Assembly (NCBI GenBank): GCA_946623765.1
Contig: CAMORL010000030.1
Location: 1-14,431 of the forward strand
Reading direction: 5' to 3'
Length of the DNA: 14,431 nucleotides
From: an uncultured Clostridia bacterium
Lineage (GTDB): Bacteria > Bacillota_A > Clostridia > Christensenellales > CAG-138
Below, one piece after another: positions 1 to 5,701 of this stretch (within the stretch, counting starts at the first letter, position 1; every line of letters starts with the position of its first letter). A program made the translations under genes and the position numbers. Under the pieces are notes generated by a model. That model did no database searches. It was not told where the DNA came from and was given only the letters and a program-made list of their open reading frames with translations.

Positions 1-439
1 GGAACGAACTGCTTTTCACGCGGTTCAGCACCACCGCGCCGACCGCAACCTGTCCTTTATACGGCTCGCCGCGCGATTCGCTGTAGATGCACTGCGCCAG
101 CAGATATACGTCGCCGGACGCAGGCTTTGTCGAAGCCGAGACCGCGCTTGTGAGGTTCAGCCCCATCGCCGCCGCAGTCTTTTCGCCGACGACGCCGTCG
201 ACCGTCAGCCCGTTTTTCTGCTGAAACCACCGCACCGCGCGCTCGGTCGCGTAGCCGAAGATGCCGTCGACCGCACCGTCGTAATATCCCCACTGCTTCA
301 GACGCTTCTGCACCGCGCGCACGTCGTCGCCGCTCGATCCGCGGCGCAAAGCAGCTTTCGCCGAGAGCAGCGGAAAGAGCGTTCCCGTAATCAGCAGCGC
401 AACCAGCAGAAGCTTTCCGATTCGAACGAGTTTTCTCAT
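1..439 (-). CDS. sleB: Spore cortex-lytic enzyme SleB-like, 3' end cut by window edge
   Basis: SleB-type enzymes cleave cortex peptidoglycan during germination and are exported from the forespore. The visible 146 residues show a hydrophobic signal segment (about 7-30), a peptidoglycan-binding type 1 domain (about 32-92, with the repeated pattern of an xVDGxxGxxT loop and AVxxFQ helix), and the start of the hydrolase_2 domain from about 108. Its ESRGEP motif has E121 as the probable catalytic glutamate. Full SleB proteins are around 220-300 residues, so roughly the last third or more lies to the left of the window. The ATG at 439 follows a GAGGAGG site that overlaps the spoIIR stop codon; the two genes are 9 bp apart and probably cotranscribed. 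In Bacillus sleB is forespore-expressed, which fits this neighbour. A related cell-wall hydrolase (CwlJ-like) is less likely because of the N-terminal binding domain. Confidence 0.88.
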   Translation of the reverse strand, partial: MRKLVRIGKLLLVALLITGTLFPLLSAKAALRRGSSGDDVRAVQKRLKQWGYYDGAVDGIFGYATERAVRWFQQKNGLTVDGVVGEKTAAAMGLNLTSAVSASTKPASGDVYLLAQCIYSESRGEPYKGQVAVGAVVLNRVKSSSF

Positions 440-448
440 GCCGCCTCC

Positions 449-985
449 TCAGAACAGGGATTTGATCCAGTTCCAAAGCGCGCTTTCCGGCTCGATGTCG
501 TCGAGATCGACCGGCTCGCCCGTTTCGCTGACGATGCACAGCGGCGGAAACAGCACGCACCACCAGTTGTGACCCTGCGCCGCGCCGAGGCGCACGCACA
601 GCGCGTCATATTCGCCCGCGGGAAACAGCGTGTCCCCGTAGGTACGGTCCGGAAACGTCTCCGTTCCGAGAGACAGCTGCACGCCGTATTCGAGTCCGCG
701 CGCTTCCAGCGCCGACTCGGCGGTCCGCTGGATCTCGCGTCCGTGCGTGAGCAGAAACGCCCGCGCGTCCGCATAGCTTTCCGCCTCGGAAAACAGCGGC
801 AGGATCGCGTCGCGCACGGCGAGCTTCGCGCTTTGATCCGCGTCCGAATCGCTTGCCGCGATCACATGCAGACGCAGGATTTCCCCGCCCGGCGCGACCG
901 TCGTTTTTGCGGGAAGCGGAAGCCCCGAAACGGCAAATGCGCAGAGCGCCGTCAGAATCAGACCGGTAAAAAATCGTTTCAGCAT
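449..985 (-). CDS. spoIIR: Stage II sporulation protein R (SpoIIR)
   Basis: SpoIIR is made in the forespore, secreted into the intermembrane space, and triggers SpoIIGA to process pro-sigma-E in the mother cell. The 178-residue product has an N-terminal signal or anchor segment (about 4-22), the hallmark RLHVIAASDSDADQ block (38-51) and the C-terminal GHNWWCVLFPPLC block (138-150), both diagnostic of the family. Length is slightly under that of the Bacillus protein. The ATG at 985 has a GAGGTG site 7 bases upstream. A sigma-F-like promoter lies at 1005-1033, agreeing with known SpoIIR control in Bacillus. sleB follows directly. Confidence 0.95.
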   Translation of the reverse strand: MLKRFFTGLILTALCAFAVSGLPLPAKTTVAPGGEILRLHVIAASDSDADQSAKLAVRDAILPLFSEAESYADARAFLLTHGREIQRTAESALEARGLEYGVQLSLGTETFPDRTYGDTLFPAGEYDALCVRLGAAQGHNWWCVLFPPLCIVSETGEPVDLDDIEPESALWNWIKSLF

Positions 986-1004
986 TGTTGTTCACCTCGA
1001 AAGG

Positions 1005-1033
1005 AGTATTTCCCGCCGAATACAATTCCATAC
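1005..1033 (-). promoter_or_regulatory. Sigma-F-like promoter of spoIIR
   Basis: On the minus strand GTATG (1033-1029) is followed by 15 bases and then GGAAATACT (1013-1005). This matches the sigma-F/sigma-G pattern I recall (GHATR, 15-16 bases, GGnnAnAHT) at every defined base. The expected start of transcription, around 999-997, coincides with the Shine-Dalgarno site at 998-993, so the leader would be very short. SpoIIR being a sigma-F gene in Bacillus supports the call. Confidence 0.6.
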
Positions 1034-1036
1034 CGG

Positions 1037-1065
1037 TTGACTTTTTTCGAAAAATCCGATACGAT
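1037..1065 (+). promoter_or_regulatory. Sigma-A-type promoter predicting a leaderless mRNA
   Basis: TTGACT (1037-1042), a 17-base spacer and TACGAT (1060-1065) form a good vegetative promoter. Only 6 bases separate the -10 box from the ATG at 1072, so the transcript should begin at or within a base or two of the start codon. No Shine-Dalgarno sequence precedes that ATG. Its -35 box lies 3 bases from the -35 box of the divergent spoIIR promoter. Confidence 0.6.
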
Positions 1066-1071
1066 CATTTT

Positions 1072-1635
1072 ATGATTTTGTGGAGCGAAGCAATCAAAAC
1101 CGCGCTTGCGGATCTGGTCGAACGGGAAACCGGCGTACGCCCGGTTCTGAAGCCGTCGAAAAAAGCGCATCTGGCGTCCCCGAGCTTTTTCGGCGCGGAC
1201 GCGTCCGCCGCGGCGGACGCGCTCAACGCGCATGCTCCCGAATGCCTGCTTTTCGGCGTTCCGCTTCTCTCGCGCGTGACCGCCGAAAACGGCTGGCTGC
1301 TGTTCTTCCTGACGGCGGACGCGATCGACGCGTACGCGAATACGCTGCCGCCTCCAAAAGAGCCGGACGATTCGTATTTTTTGCGGCGGCTCTGGGCAAT
1401 GGCGCGGCACGCGGACGCAGCGACGCCAAACGACCCGGCGCTGCTGGACGGATTCTATGCCGCCCTGTTTTCCGCGCCGGACGGCGAACGCCGCTTCCTT
1501 GCCGCCCCGCGCGCGCACGACGGAAACGAGCGCGTCGCGCTCGAACAGCGGCTTTCCCGCATGGCAAAGATTTTATTATGGGAACGGAGGTACCCCTTAT
1601 GCAATGGACAAGACTCGGACACTCGACCTTTCTGA
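1072..1635 (+). CDS. Protein of unknown function, faintly ArgS N-terminus-like
   Basis: I do not recognise this 187-residue soluble protein with certainty. Its first 80 residues (a helix starting at the N-terminus, then a segment ending in ENGWLLFFL at 72-80) faintly recall the N-terminal additional domain of arginyl-tRNA synthetase, which ends in a GFINFFL-like strand. The C-terminal half is helical and Arg/Ala-rich. There are no catalytic signature motifs, so a whole synthetase is excluded. An upstream in-frame ATG at 985 exists, but it would place the promoter inside the coding region, so the ATG at 1072 is preferred. The 3' end overlaps the next gene by 37 bases, and that gene's Shine-Dalgarno site lies inside this one, implying cotranscription and translational coupling. 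Confidence 0.6.
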   Translation: MILWSEAIKTALADLVERETGVRPVLKPSKKAHLASPSFFGADASAAADALNAHAPECLLFGVPLLSRVTAENGWLLFFLTADAIDAYANTLPPPKEPDDSYFLRRLWAMARHADAATPNDPALLDGFYAALFSAPDGERRFLAAPRAHDGNERVALEQRLSRMAKILLWERRYPLCNGQDSDTRPF

Positions 1636-2183
1636 TCACAAACGACGCGGGCAGCCGGCTTGTCACCGACCCCGTGGACGAAAGAAGCTACCCCGGTCTT
1701 CCGAAGGTATGCGCGGACGTCGTCACCGTTTCGCACCGTCACCATGACCATTGCGCCGTGGACCGCATCGCAGGCGATCCGATCGTAAAGGAATCCCCTG
1801 CGCAGGAAACGATCGCGGGGTTTTCGATCCGCGGCTTTTCGGCGTTCCACGACGAGGTCAAAGGCGCGAAACGCGGCGCGAACACGATCTTTCTGATCGA
1901 AGCGGACGGACAGCGCTTCGTGCACTGCGGCGACCTCGGACACATGCCGGACGACGAAACGCTCGCGGCGATGAAGGGCTGCGACGTGCTGATGATTCCG
2001 GTCGGCAGCGTCTACACCGTCGACGGCAAAACCGCGTGGGCGATCGCAAAGCGCGTCGCGCCGAAAACCGTCGTGCCGATGCACTTCGCCGCGCCGGGAC
2101 TGACCTTTTTCCTCGAGCCGGTCGACGGTTTTCTCGCCGCGGCAAAGGCGGACCCCGCTCCGATCGAAATCCGTCTCGACTGA
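1599..2183 (+). CDS. MBL-fold metal-dependent hydrolase (UlaG/UPF0173-like)
   Basis: This is a 194-residue cytoplasmic metallo-beta-lactamase-fold hydrolase. The metal-binding motif is SHRHHDHC, giving H46, H48, D50 and H51. Further candidate ligands are H109, D112 and H115 (VHCGDLGH) and H162 (PMHF), in the order expected for the fold. The compact size and the FHD (83-85) and GANTIFLI elements resemble the UlaG/YtkL-like branch, whose substrates are mostly unknown, so no specific reaction is assigned. The ATG at 1599 is fixed by GGAGG at 1586-1590; an in-frame upstream extension would cut deeply into the preceding gene. It is the second gene of a two-gene unit and is followed by a strong terminator. 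Confidence 0.88.
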   Translation: MQWTRLGHSTFLITNDAGSRLVTDPVDERSYPGLPKVCADVVTVSHRHHDHCAVDRIAGDPIVKESPAQETIAGFSIRGFSAFHDEVKGAKRGANTIFLIEADGQRFVHCGDLGHMPDDETLAAMKGCDVLMIPVGSVYTVDGKTAWAIAKRVAPKTVVPMHFAAPGLTFFLEPVDGFLAAAKADPAPIEIRLD

Positions 2184-2272
2184 GCGCGGATCACGTCGGT
2201 CCGAAACAAGATCATCCGACCGCTGCAGCAAAACCCGGAAACGAAATCCGGTTTACCTTCCCTTTGAACTGC

Positions 2273-2309
2273 AAAAGCCCGATCCGGTACGATACCGGAT
2301 CGGGCTTTT
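2273..2309. terminator. Bidirectional Rho-independent terminator
   Basis: A perfect 17-bp stem (2273-2289 with 2293-2309) with a 3-base loop has AAAAGCCC at one end and GGGCTTTTT at the other. It gives a U-tract in both directions and sits between the convergent hydrolase and LOG genes, so it should end both transcription units. Confidence 0.85.
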
Positions 2310-2330
2310 TGGCGCAGTTTGTATATGCGT

Positions 2331-2861
2331 TCAGGAGAGGATCTCCCGGATCTCGTCGAGGGAATCGGCAAATGAGATGCCGGAGAGCTTTTGCGGCGTG
2401 GAAAGCTCGGTTTCGAGCATGCGGTTCAGCAGGATCTTCATGCCGGTGTAATAGCCGTTCAGGTTATAGAGGATGCACGGCGCGTCCAGATGCCGCAGCG
2501 CGACCTTGCTCATGATCTCCGCAATCTCTTCCAGCGTGCCCGTACCCCCCGGAAACGCGATGAACGCGTCGCCGAGCTCGATCATCTTTGCCTTGCGTTC
2601 GGACATGTCCTGCGTGATATACAGCTTGGTGATCGCATCGTAAACAAAACCCGCATCGACAAAAAACTGCGGCTCCACGCCGTAAACCTTGCCGCCGGAC
2701 GCCAGCACGCTTTCCGCGAGCATGCCCATGAGCCCGCATCGGGAACCGCCGTATACGAGGTTGTGTCCGTTTTCGCCGATCCACGTTCCGAGCGCGCGCA
2801 CCGCCTGTTCCAGCGCCGGATCGTTGCCCGGCGTCGATCCCAGATATACCGTAATATTCAT
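2331..2861 (-). CDS. LOG-family protein (cytokinin-riboside 5'-monophosphate phosphoribohydrolase-like)
   Basis: LOG-type proteins hydrolyse the N-glycosidic bond of nucleoside 5'-monophosphates and are often mislabelled lysine decarboxylases. The 176-residue product has the Rossmann-like start (YLGST), YGGS at 37-40, the conserved ERKAKM segment (88-93) and the signature PGGTGTLEE (104-112), with the catalytic Arg and Glu in place. Length is normal for the family. The physiological substrate in Clostridia is not known; purine nucleotide salvage or housekeeping is the usual inference. The ATG at 2861 follows GGGAGGAAGT. It is the last gene of the minus-strand group. Confidence 0.9.
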   Translation of the reverse strand: MNITVYLGSTPGNDPALEQAVRALGTWIGENGHNLVYGGSRCGLMGMLAESVLASGGKVYGVEPQFFVDAGFVYDAITKLYITQDMSERKAKMIELGDAFIAFPGGTGTLEEIAEIMSKVALRHLDAPCILYNLNGYYTGMKILLNRMLETELSTPQKLSGISFADSLDEIREILS

Positions 2862-2876
2862 ACTTCCTCCCTTGCA

Positions 2877-2914
2877 CTGCGCAAGACGCCGACTCCGGCG
2901 TCTTTCAGGCGCAG
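2877..2914. terminator. Intercistronic two-tier hairpin, possible weak terminator
   Basis: A perfect 9-bp stem (2883-2891 with 2896-2904, loop ACTC) is flanked by an outer 6-bp stem (CTGCGC at 2877-2882 with GCGCAG at 2909-2914). It begins one base after the stop codon of the upstream small gene and precedes the LOG gene. The minus-strand U-tract is poor, so it may attenuate or stabilise rather than fully terminate. Confidence 0.45.
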
Positions 2915-2915
2915 T

Positions 2916-3254
2916 TTATCCCCGCCGTGCTTCCTTTAAGGGCTTGTCCCAGTACACCGTTCCGCCTGCCTGCATGCAGAGCGCGTCGATGTCCTCGCGC
3001 AGCGTTTCCAGCATGGCCGCTTCACGCTTCTTCGAGCGCCTGCCCGGCGCTTCGTACAGCACGTCGGAATAGTACGCGTCGTAGGTCACCGCGTAATCGG
3101 TCTCGTCGATGTGCGGAAAGAACGTGACCGCCGCCTCATAGCGCACCGTACCGTTTTCCGACGTTGCGATCAGCATGACCAGCGCGCCGTGCCGCATGAT
3201 GCTGTTTGCCACGCAGTCCGCTTCAAAATACTGTTCATAAACGTTTATCGTCAT
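2916..3254 (-). CDS. Small conserved-looking protein of unknown function
   Basis: A 112-residue soluble protein without signal peptide or membrane segment. The N-terminal two thirds look like an alpha/beta fold with alternating strands (INVYEQYF, ALVMLIATS, YEAAVTFFPHID, YAVTYDAYY). A basic GRRSKKREA stretch (71-79) leads into a helix, and the end is GGTVYWDKPL. I have an impression of similar short proteins in gut Clostridia but can name no family or function. The ATG at 3254 has GAGGAA 7 bases upstream. It lies 74 bp after the MtnA-like gene with no evident terminator between, so it is probably part of the same operon. Confidence 0.72.
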   Translation of the reverse strand: MTINVYEQYFEADCVANSIMRHGALVMLIATSENGTVRYEAAVTFFPHIDETDYAVTYDAYYSDVLYEAPGRRSKKREAAMLETLREDIDALCMQAGGTVYWDKPLKEARRG

Positions 3255-3328
3255 GTTCGTTTCCTCACTTTCCTACGGCTCCGCCGAAATTCCTGTCCCC
3301 GGATCGCTCCCTTGAAACCAGACCGTCT

Positions 3329-4387
3329 TCAGACGACGACCTCATACGCGCTGCCTGCGCCGTAATCCGAAAGCCTGTACGGGCTTAACACGCCGCGATC
3401 GGTGACCACTCCGGTCACAAGTTCCGGCGGCGTGACGTCGAACGCCGGATAATAGCCCTTCACGCCGTCCCGCGCGGTTTTGACGCCCATCGCCTCCAGC
3501 ACGAACGCGGGATCGCGGAACTCGATCTTTACGTCGTCGACCGACCGGTGCACCGTGTCCGGCACGCCGGTCACATAGTACGGCACGCCGAGGTACTTTG
3601 CGGCGATCGCAATCTGGAACGTGCCGACCTTGTTGATTACATAGCCGTCCGGCGTGATCGCATCCGCGGCAGAGGTGAACACGTCCACGTGCTCGCGCTG
3701 CATCACGAACGCCGGCATATTGTCCGTGATGACGGTCACGTCAAAGCCCATCTCGCAGCAGACGGTCGCCGTGAGTCTCGCGCCCTGAAAATACGGACGC
3801 GTTTCCGGACAGAAGATCCGCAGCCGCTTTCCTCTCGCTTTCGCTTCCTTCAGCATCATGCCGACGATCGTTTCCGCAAAGCACTGCGTCAGGATCGTAC
3901 CGTCGTCCGGGAAGCGGTCGACAAGGTGCGTCGCGATCGCGCCGACTCTGCGATAGCGGCTGTTGTTCGCTTCGATCGCACGGGCTTTGACGGCGAGATC
4001 GACCGGCTCGCCGCGCTTCCACGCGTCTTCCGCCGCCTCCAGCATCGTTTCACAGACGTGCGCCATGCGTTTTGCCGTCGTGGGACGCGCATTTGCAAGC
4101 CGCTGCGCCGCCGCGTGCAAAAAGGCGCGCTGGTCCGCTTCGCTCCTGCCGCGGCATTCGTACGCCGCAAGCGCCATGCCCATCGCCGCCGCGGAATACG
4201 GACCTGCGCTCTGCGTCACCATATCCGTAACCGCCTGCGCCACCTCCCCGTGCGTGCGGCACGTGACAAACGATACCGTGCGCGGATAGCAGCGCCGGTC
4301 CAGGATGCGGACCGCGCCGTCCTCGTACCACGCGATGTTCTCGTACTGCAGCATGAACGCCAGATCTTTGTCGGGTCTTTCCGTCAT
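3329..4387 (-). CDS. MtnA/eIF2B-family aldose-phosphate isomerase-like protein, substrate uncertain
   Basis: The family includes S-methyl-5-thioribose-1-phosphate isomerase (MtnA), ribose-1,5-bisphosphate isomerase and eIF2B subunits. This 352-residue protein aligns with MtnA over its whole length: RPTTAK (101-106), ETRPYFQGARLTA (195-207), DVTVITDNM (216-224), INKVGTF (251-257) and PAFDVTPPELVTGV (314-327). The two catalytic positions appear kept: C169 in TILTQC and D242 in AADAI. However the usual VRGAPAIG loop reads QSAGPYSAAAMG (59-70), CNAG reads CFAE, and GADRI reads AADAI, so the substrate may differ from methylthioribose phosphate. The ATG at 4387 has AGGAG about 8-12 bases upstream and overlaps the glycosyltransferase stop as ATGA, indicating translational coupling. 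I withhold the mtnA symbol. Confidence 0.82.
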   Translation of the reverse strand: MTERPDKDLAFMLQYENIAWYEDGAVRILDRRCYPRTVSFVTCRTHGEVAQAVTDMVTQSAGPYSAAAMGMALAAYECRGRSEADQRAFLHAAAQRLANARPTTAKRMAHVCETMLEAAEDAWKRGEPVDLAVKARAIEANNSRYRRVGAIATHLVDRFPDDGTILTQCFAETIVGMMLKEAKARGKRLRIFCPETRPYFQGARLTATVCCEMGFDVTVITDNMPAFVMQREHVDVFTSAADAITPDGYVINKVGTFQIAIAAKYLGVPYYVTGVPDTVHRSVDDVKIEFRDPAFVLEAMGVKTARDGVKGYYPAFDVTPPELVTGVVTDRGVLSPYRLSDYGAGSAYEVVV

Positions 4388-5388
4388 GATTCCTTTCTCC
4401 TTGTCGCAAGATACAGCCGCATGCCGATCACGGGGAACGCGCGGCGGATCAGCAGCTTCACGCGCTCCTTCCGGGGCAGGTCCTTTGCGCGAAGAAGTAC
4501 GCGAATCTTTCTGTCGACCTCCTGCTTCATTGCGGCGGCAAACTGCGGATCGTGCCGCTCCTTTGCCGCGGCAAGCAGATTCAATGCGGATTTCGCGTGC
4601 GAAAGCTGTGCGGTATGCAGCACCGTTTCGTCGAACGACGCGGCGATCTCCTCCACCTGATCCCTTGCCCGAAACTCGCTGAGCCGCCCCTCGCCGAACG
4701 TATTGAGCGCGCCGGTTTTTCGGTAATGATACCGGTACAGCGGCGTCGGATCGAAATATGCGCGCTGCCCTGCGGCAAAGATCTTTGCGCACAGCAGCAG
4801 GTCCTCGCAGACCGAAATCTCCGGATCAAGCCGGAACCGGAATCCGCCGTTCTCCGTTTCACGGAAAAGCTTTGCAGCGAAGAGCTTGTTCCAGAGATAC
4901 CCTTCGAAGCTCCTCCCGAGCGACACCGCACAGAGCATCGCGTCCCGTGCGGAAAGCACCGTGCCCGCGCCTTCGGTTCCGCCCGTCGTCCGTCCGTTCG
5001 GGTGTCCGAGGATTGTGCGGCCGCAGATTGAGACGCCGATCTCCGGATGCTCCGCAAAGCCGCGCAAAAGCGTTTCACAATAGGTTGGCTCGACCGTGTC
5101 GTCCGAATCGACAAAGCCGATGTACGCTCCCGTCGCCGCGTCGATCCCGGCGTTGCGCGCGGAAGAAACGCCGCCGTTTTTCTGCCGGATCACGCGAATG
5201 CGGGGATCGCGCTTTGCATAGGCTTCGAGGATCGCAGCGCTGCCGTCCGTCGATCCGTCGTCGACCGTCAGCAGTTCAAGATTGCGGTACGTTTGCCCGA
5301 GAAGGCTTTCCAGGCACGCAGGAAGATACGCTTCCGTGTTGTACACGGGAACGATGATGCTGATTTTTGCACCGTTTTGTTCTTCCAT
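4384..5388 (-). CDS. Family 2 glycosyltransferase
   Basis: GT2 enzymes move a sugar from an NDP-sugar to an acceptor, usually in cell-wall, capsule or teichoic polymer synthesis at the cytoplasmic face of the membrane. The 334-residue protein starts with the classic IIVPVYNTEAYLPACLESLL block (11-30), VDDGSTDGS (42-50), NGGVSSARNAG (71-81) and the metal-binding DSDD (94-97). CED at 184-186 matches the family's acidic acceptor-site motif. No membrane span is evident; the C-terminal third is helical and basic. Sugar and acceptor cannot be told. The ATG at 5388 has AAAGGAG upstream and a promoter at 5416-5444; it heads the operon and overlaps the next gene by 4 bases. Confidence 0.9.
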   Translation of the reverse strand: MEEQNGAKISIIVPVYNTEAYLPACLESLLGQTYRNLELLTVDDGSTDGSAAILEAYAKRDPRIRVIRQKNGGVSSARNAGIDAATGAYIGFVDSDDTVEPTYCETLLRGFAEHPEIGVSICGRTILGHPNGRTTGGTEGAGTVLSARDAMLCAVSLGRSFEGYLWNKLFAAKLFRETENGGFRFRLDPEISVCEDLLLCAKIFAAGQRAYFDPTPLYRYHYRKTGALNTFGEGRLSEFRARDQVEEIAASFDETVLHTAQLSHAKSALNLLAAAKERHDPQFAAAMKQEVDRKIRVLLRAKDLPRKERVKLLIRRAFPVIGMRLYLATRRKES

Positions 5389-5415
5389 TTTGCGCTCCTT
5401 TTCCTCGATGCAATC

Positions 5416-5444
5416 AGTATATCAGCGTTTCTCCGCTTTTGCAA
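5416..5444 (-). promoter_or_regulatory. Sigma-A-type promoter of the glycosyltransferase operon
   Basis: On the minus strand TTGCAA (5444-5439) is followed by a 17-base spacer and TATACT (5421-5416). The predicted start is near 5409, leaving a short leader of about 20 bases that holds the AAAGGAG site. It is the only good minus-strand promoter seen for the four genes down to 2331. Confidence 0.65.
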
Positions 5445-5483
5445 GGCGGCGAACCCCATTTCGTTCGATTCCTCAGATTGTGT

Positions 5484-5512
5484 TTTACATCGTTAATTAC
5501 ACATTGTATTAT
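5484..5512 (+). promoter_or_regulatory. Candidate distal sigma-A promoter upstream of degV
   Basis: TTTACA (5484-5489), 17 bases and TATTAT (5507-5512) match sigma-A consensus at five of six positions in each box, in an AT-rich island that stands out from the GC-rich surroundings. It would give a leader of about 180 bases for the DegV gene. Confidence 0.4.
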
Positions 5513-5527
5513 CATATATTCGTTCAT

Positions 5528-5542
5528 TCTACCGTGGGTAGA
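5528..5542. promoter_or_regulatory. Inverted repeat, possible operator
   Basis: TCTACC-GTG-GGTAGA is a perfect 6-bp inverted repeat with a 3-base centre, located between the two candidate degV promoters and just downstream of the distal one. Its size and position would suit a repressor site, but it matches no operator I can name and could be chance. Confidence 0.25.
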
Positions 5543-5605
5543 GACGTTTTTCGGGATTCTATCGCGCGGAACCCGTTTGGTAGGGCGAAAAAAGCGCGGC
5601 GTAGA

Positions 5606-5634
5606 TTGAGGTTTCGGAGAAAAACGGGTATAAT
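5606..5634 (+). promoter_or_regulatory. Sigma-A-type promoter of degV
   Basis: TTGAGG (5606-5611), a 17-base spacer and a perfect TATAAT (5629-5634). The predicted start is near 5641, giving a leader of about 60 bases that begins almost at once with the hairpin at 5647-5675. Confidence 0.72.
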
Positions 5635-5646
5635 AACGGTGACGAT

Positions 5647-5675
5647 GCGGCGGGGGAAACGATCTTTCCTGCCGC
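5647..5675 (+). promoter_or_regulatory. 5' leader hairpin of degV mRNA
   Basis: GCGGC (5647-5651) pairs with GCCGC (5671-5675) and GGAAA (5655-5659) with TTTCC (5665-5669), joined by a G-U pair and a 2-base bulge with a 5-base loop. It has no U-tract, so it is not a terminator, and it does not cover the Shine-Dalgarno site at 5690-5694. A 5' mRNA-stabilising hairpin is the simplest reading. Confidence 0.4.
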
Positions 5676-5701
5676 AAATGCTTTCATACGGAGGAACAAA
5701 A

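Noticed and set aside
985..1071. Upstream extension of the gene at 1072 to the ATG at 985
   Set aside because: The extension would contain both the sigma-A-like and sigma-F-like promoters and adds residues with no sign of a conserved domain.
1080..1598. Upstream in-frame extension of the MBL hydrolase
   Set aside because: It is Arg-rich shadow of the overlapping gene; GGAGG at 1586-1590 and the family's normal N-terminus fix the start at 1599.
2228..2257. Imperfect hairpin AAACCCGGA / TCCGGTTT upstream of the main terminator
   Set aside because: It has a bulge and no U-tract; the perfect 17-bp hairpin just downstream explains termination.
3548..4660. 370-codon plus-strand open frame
   Set aside because: It lies antisense to the MtnA-like and glycosyltransferase genes, is Arg/His-rich with no family motifs, and is a shadow of GC-rich coding sequence.
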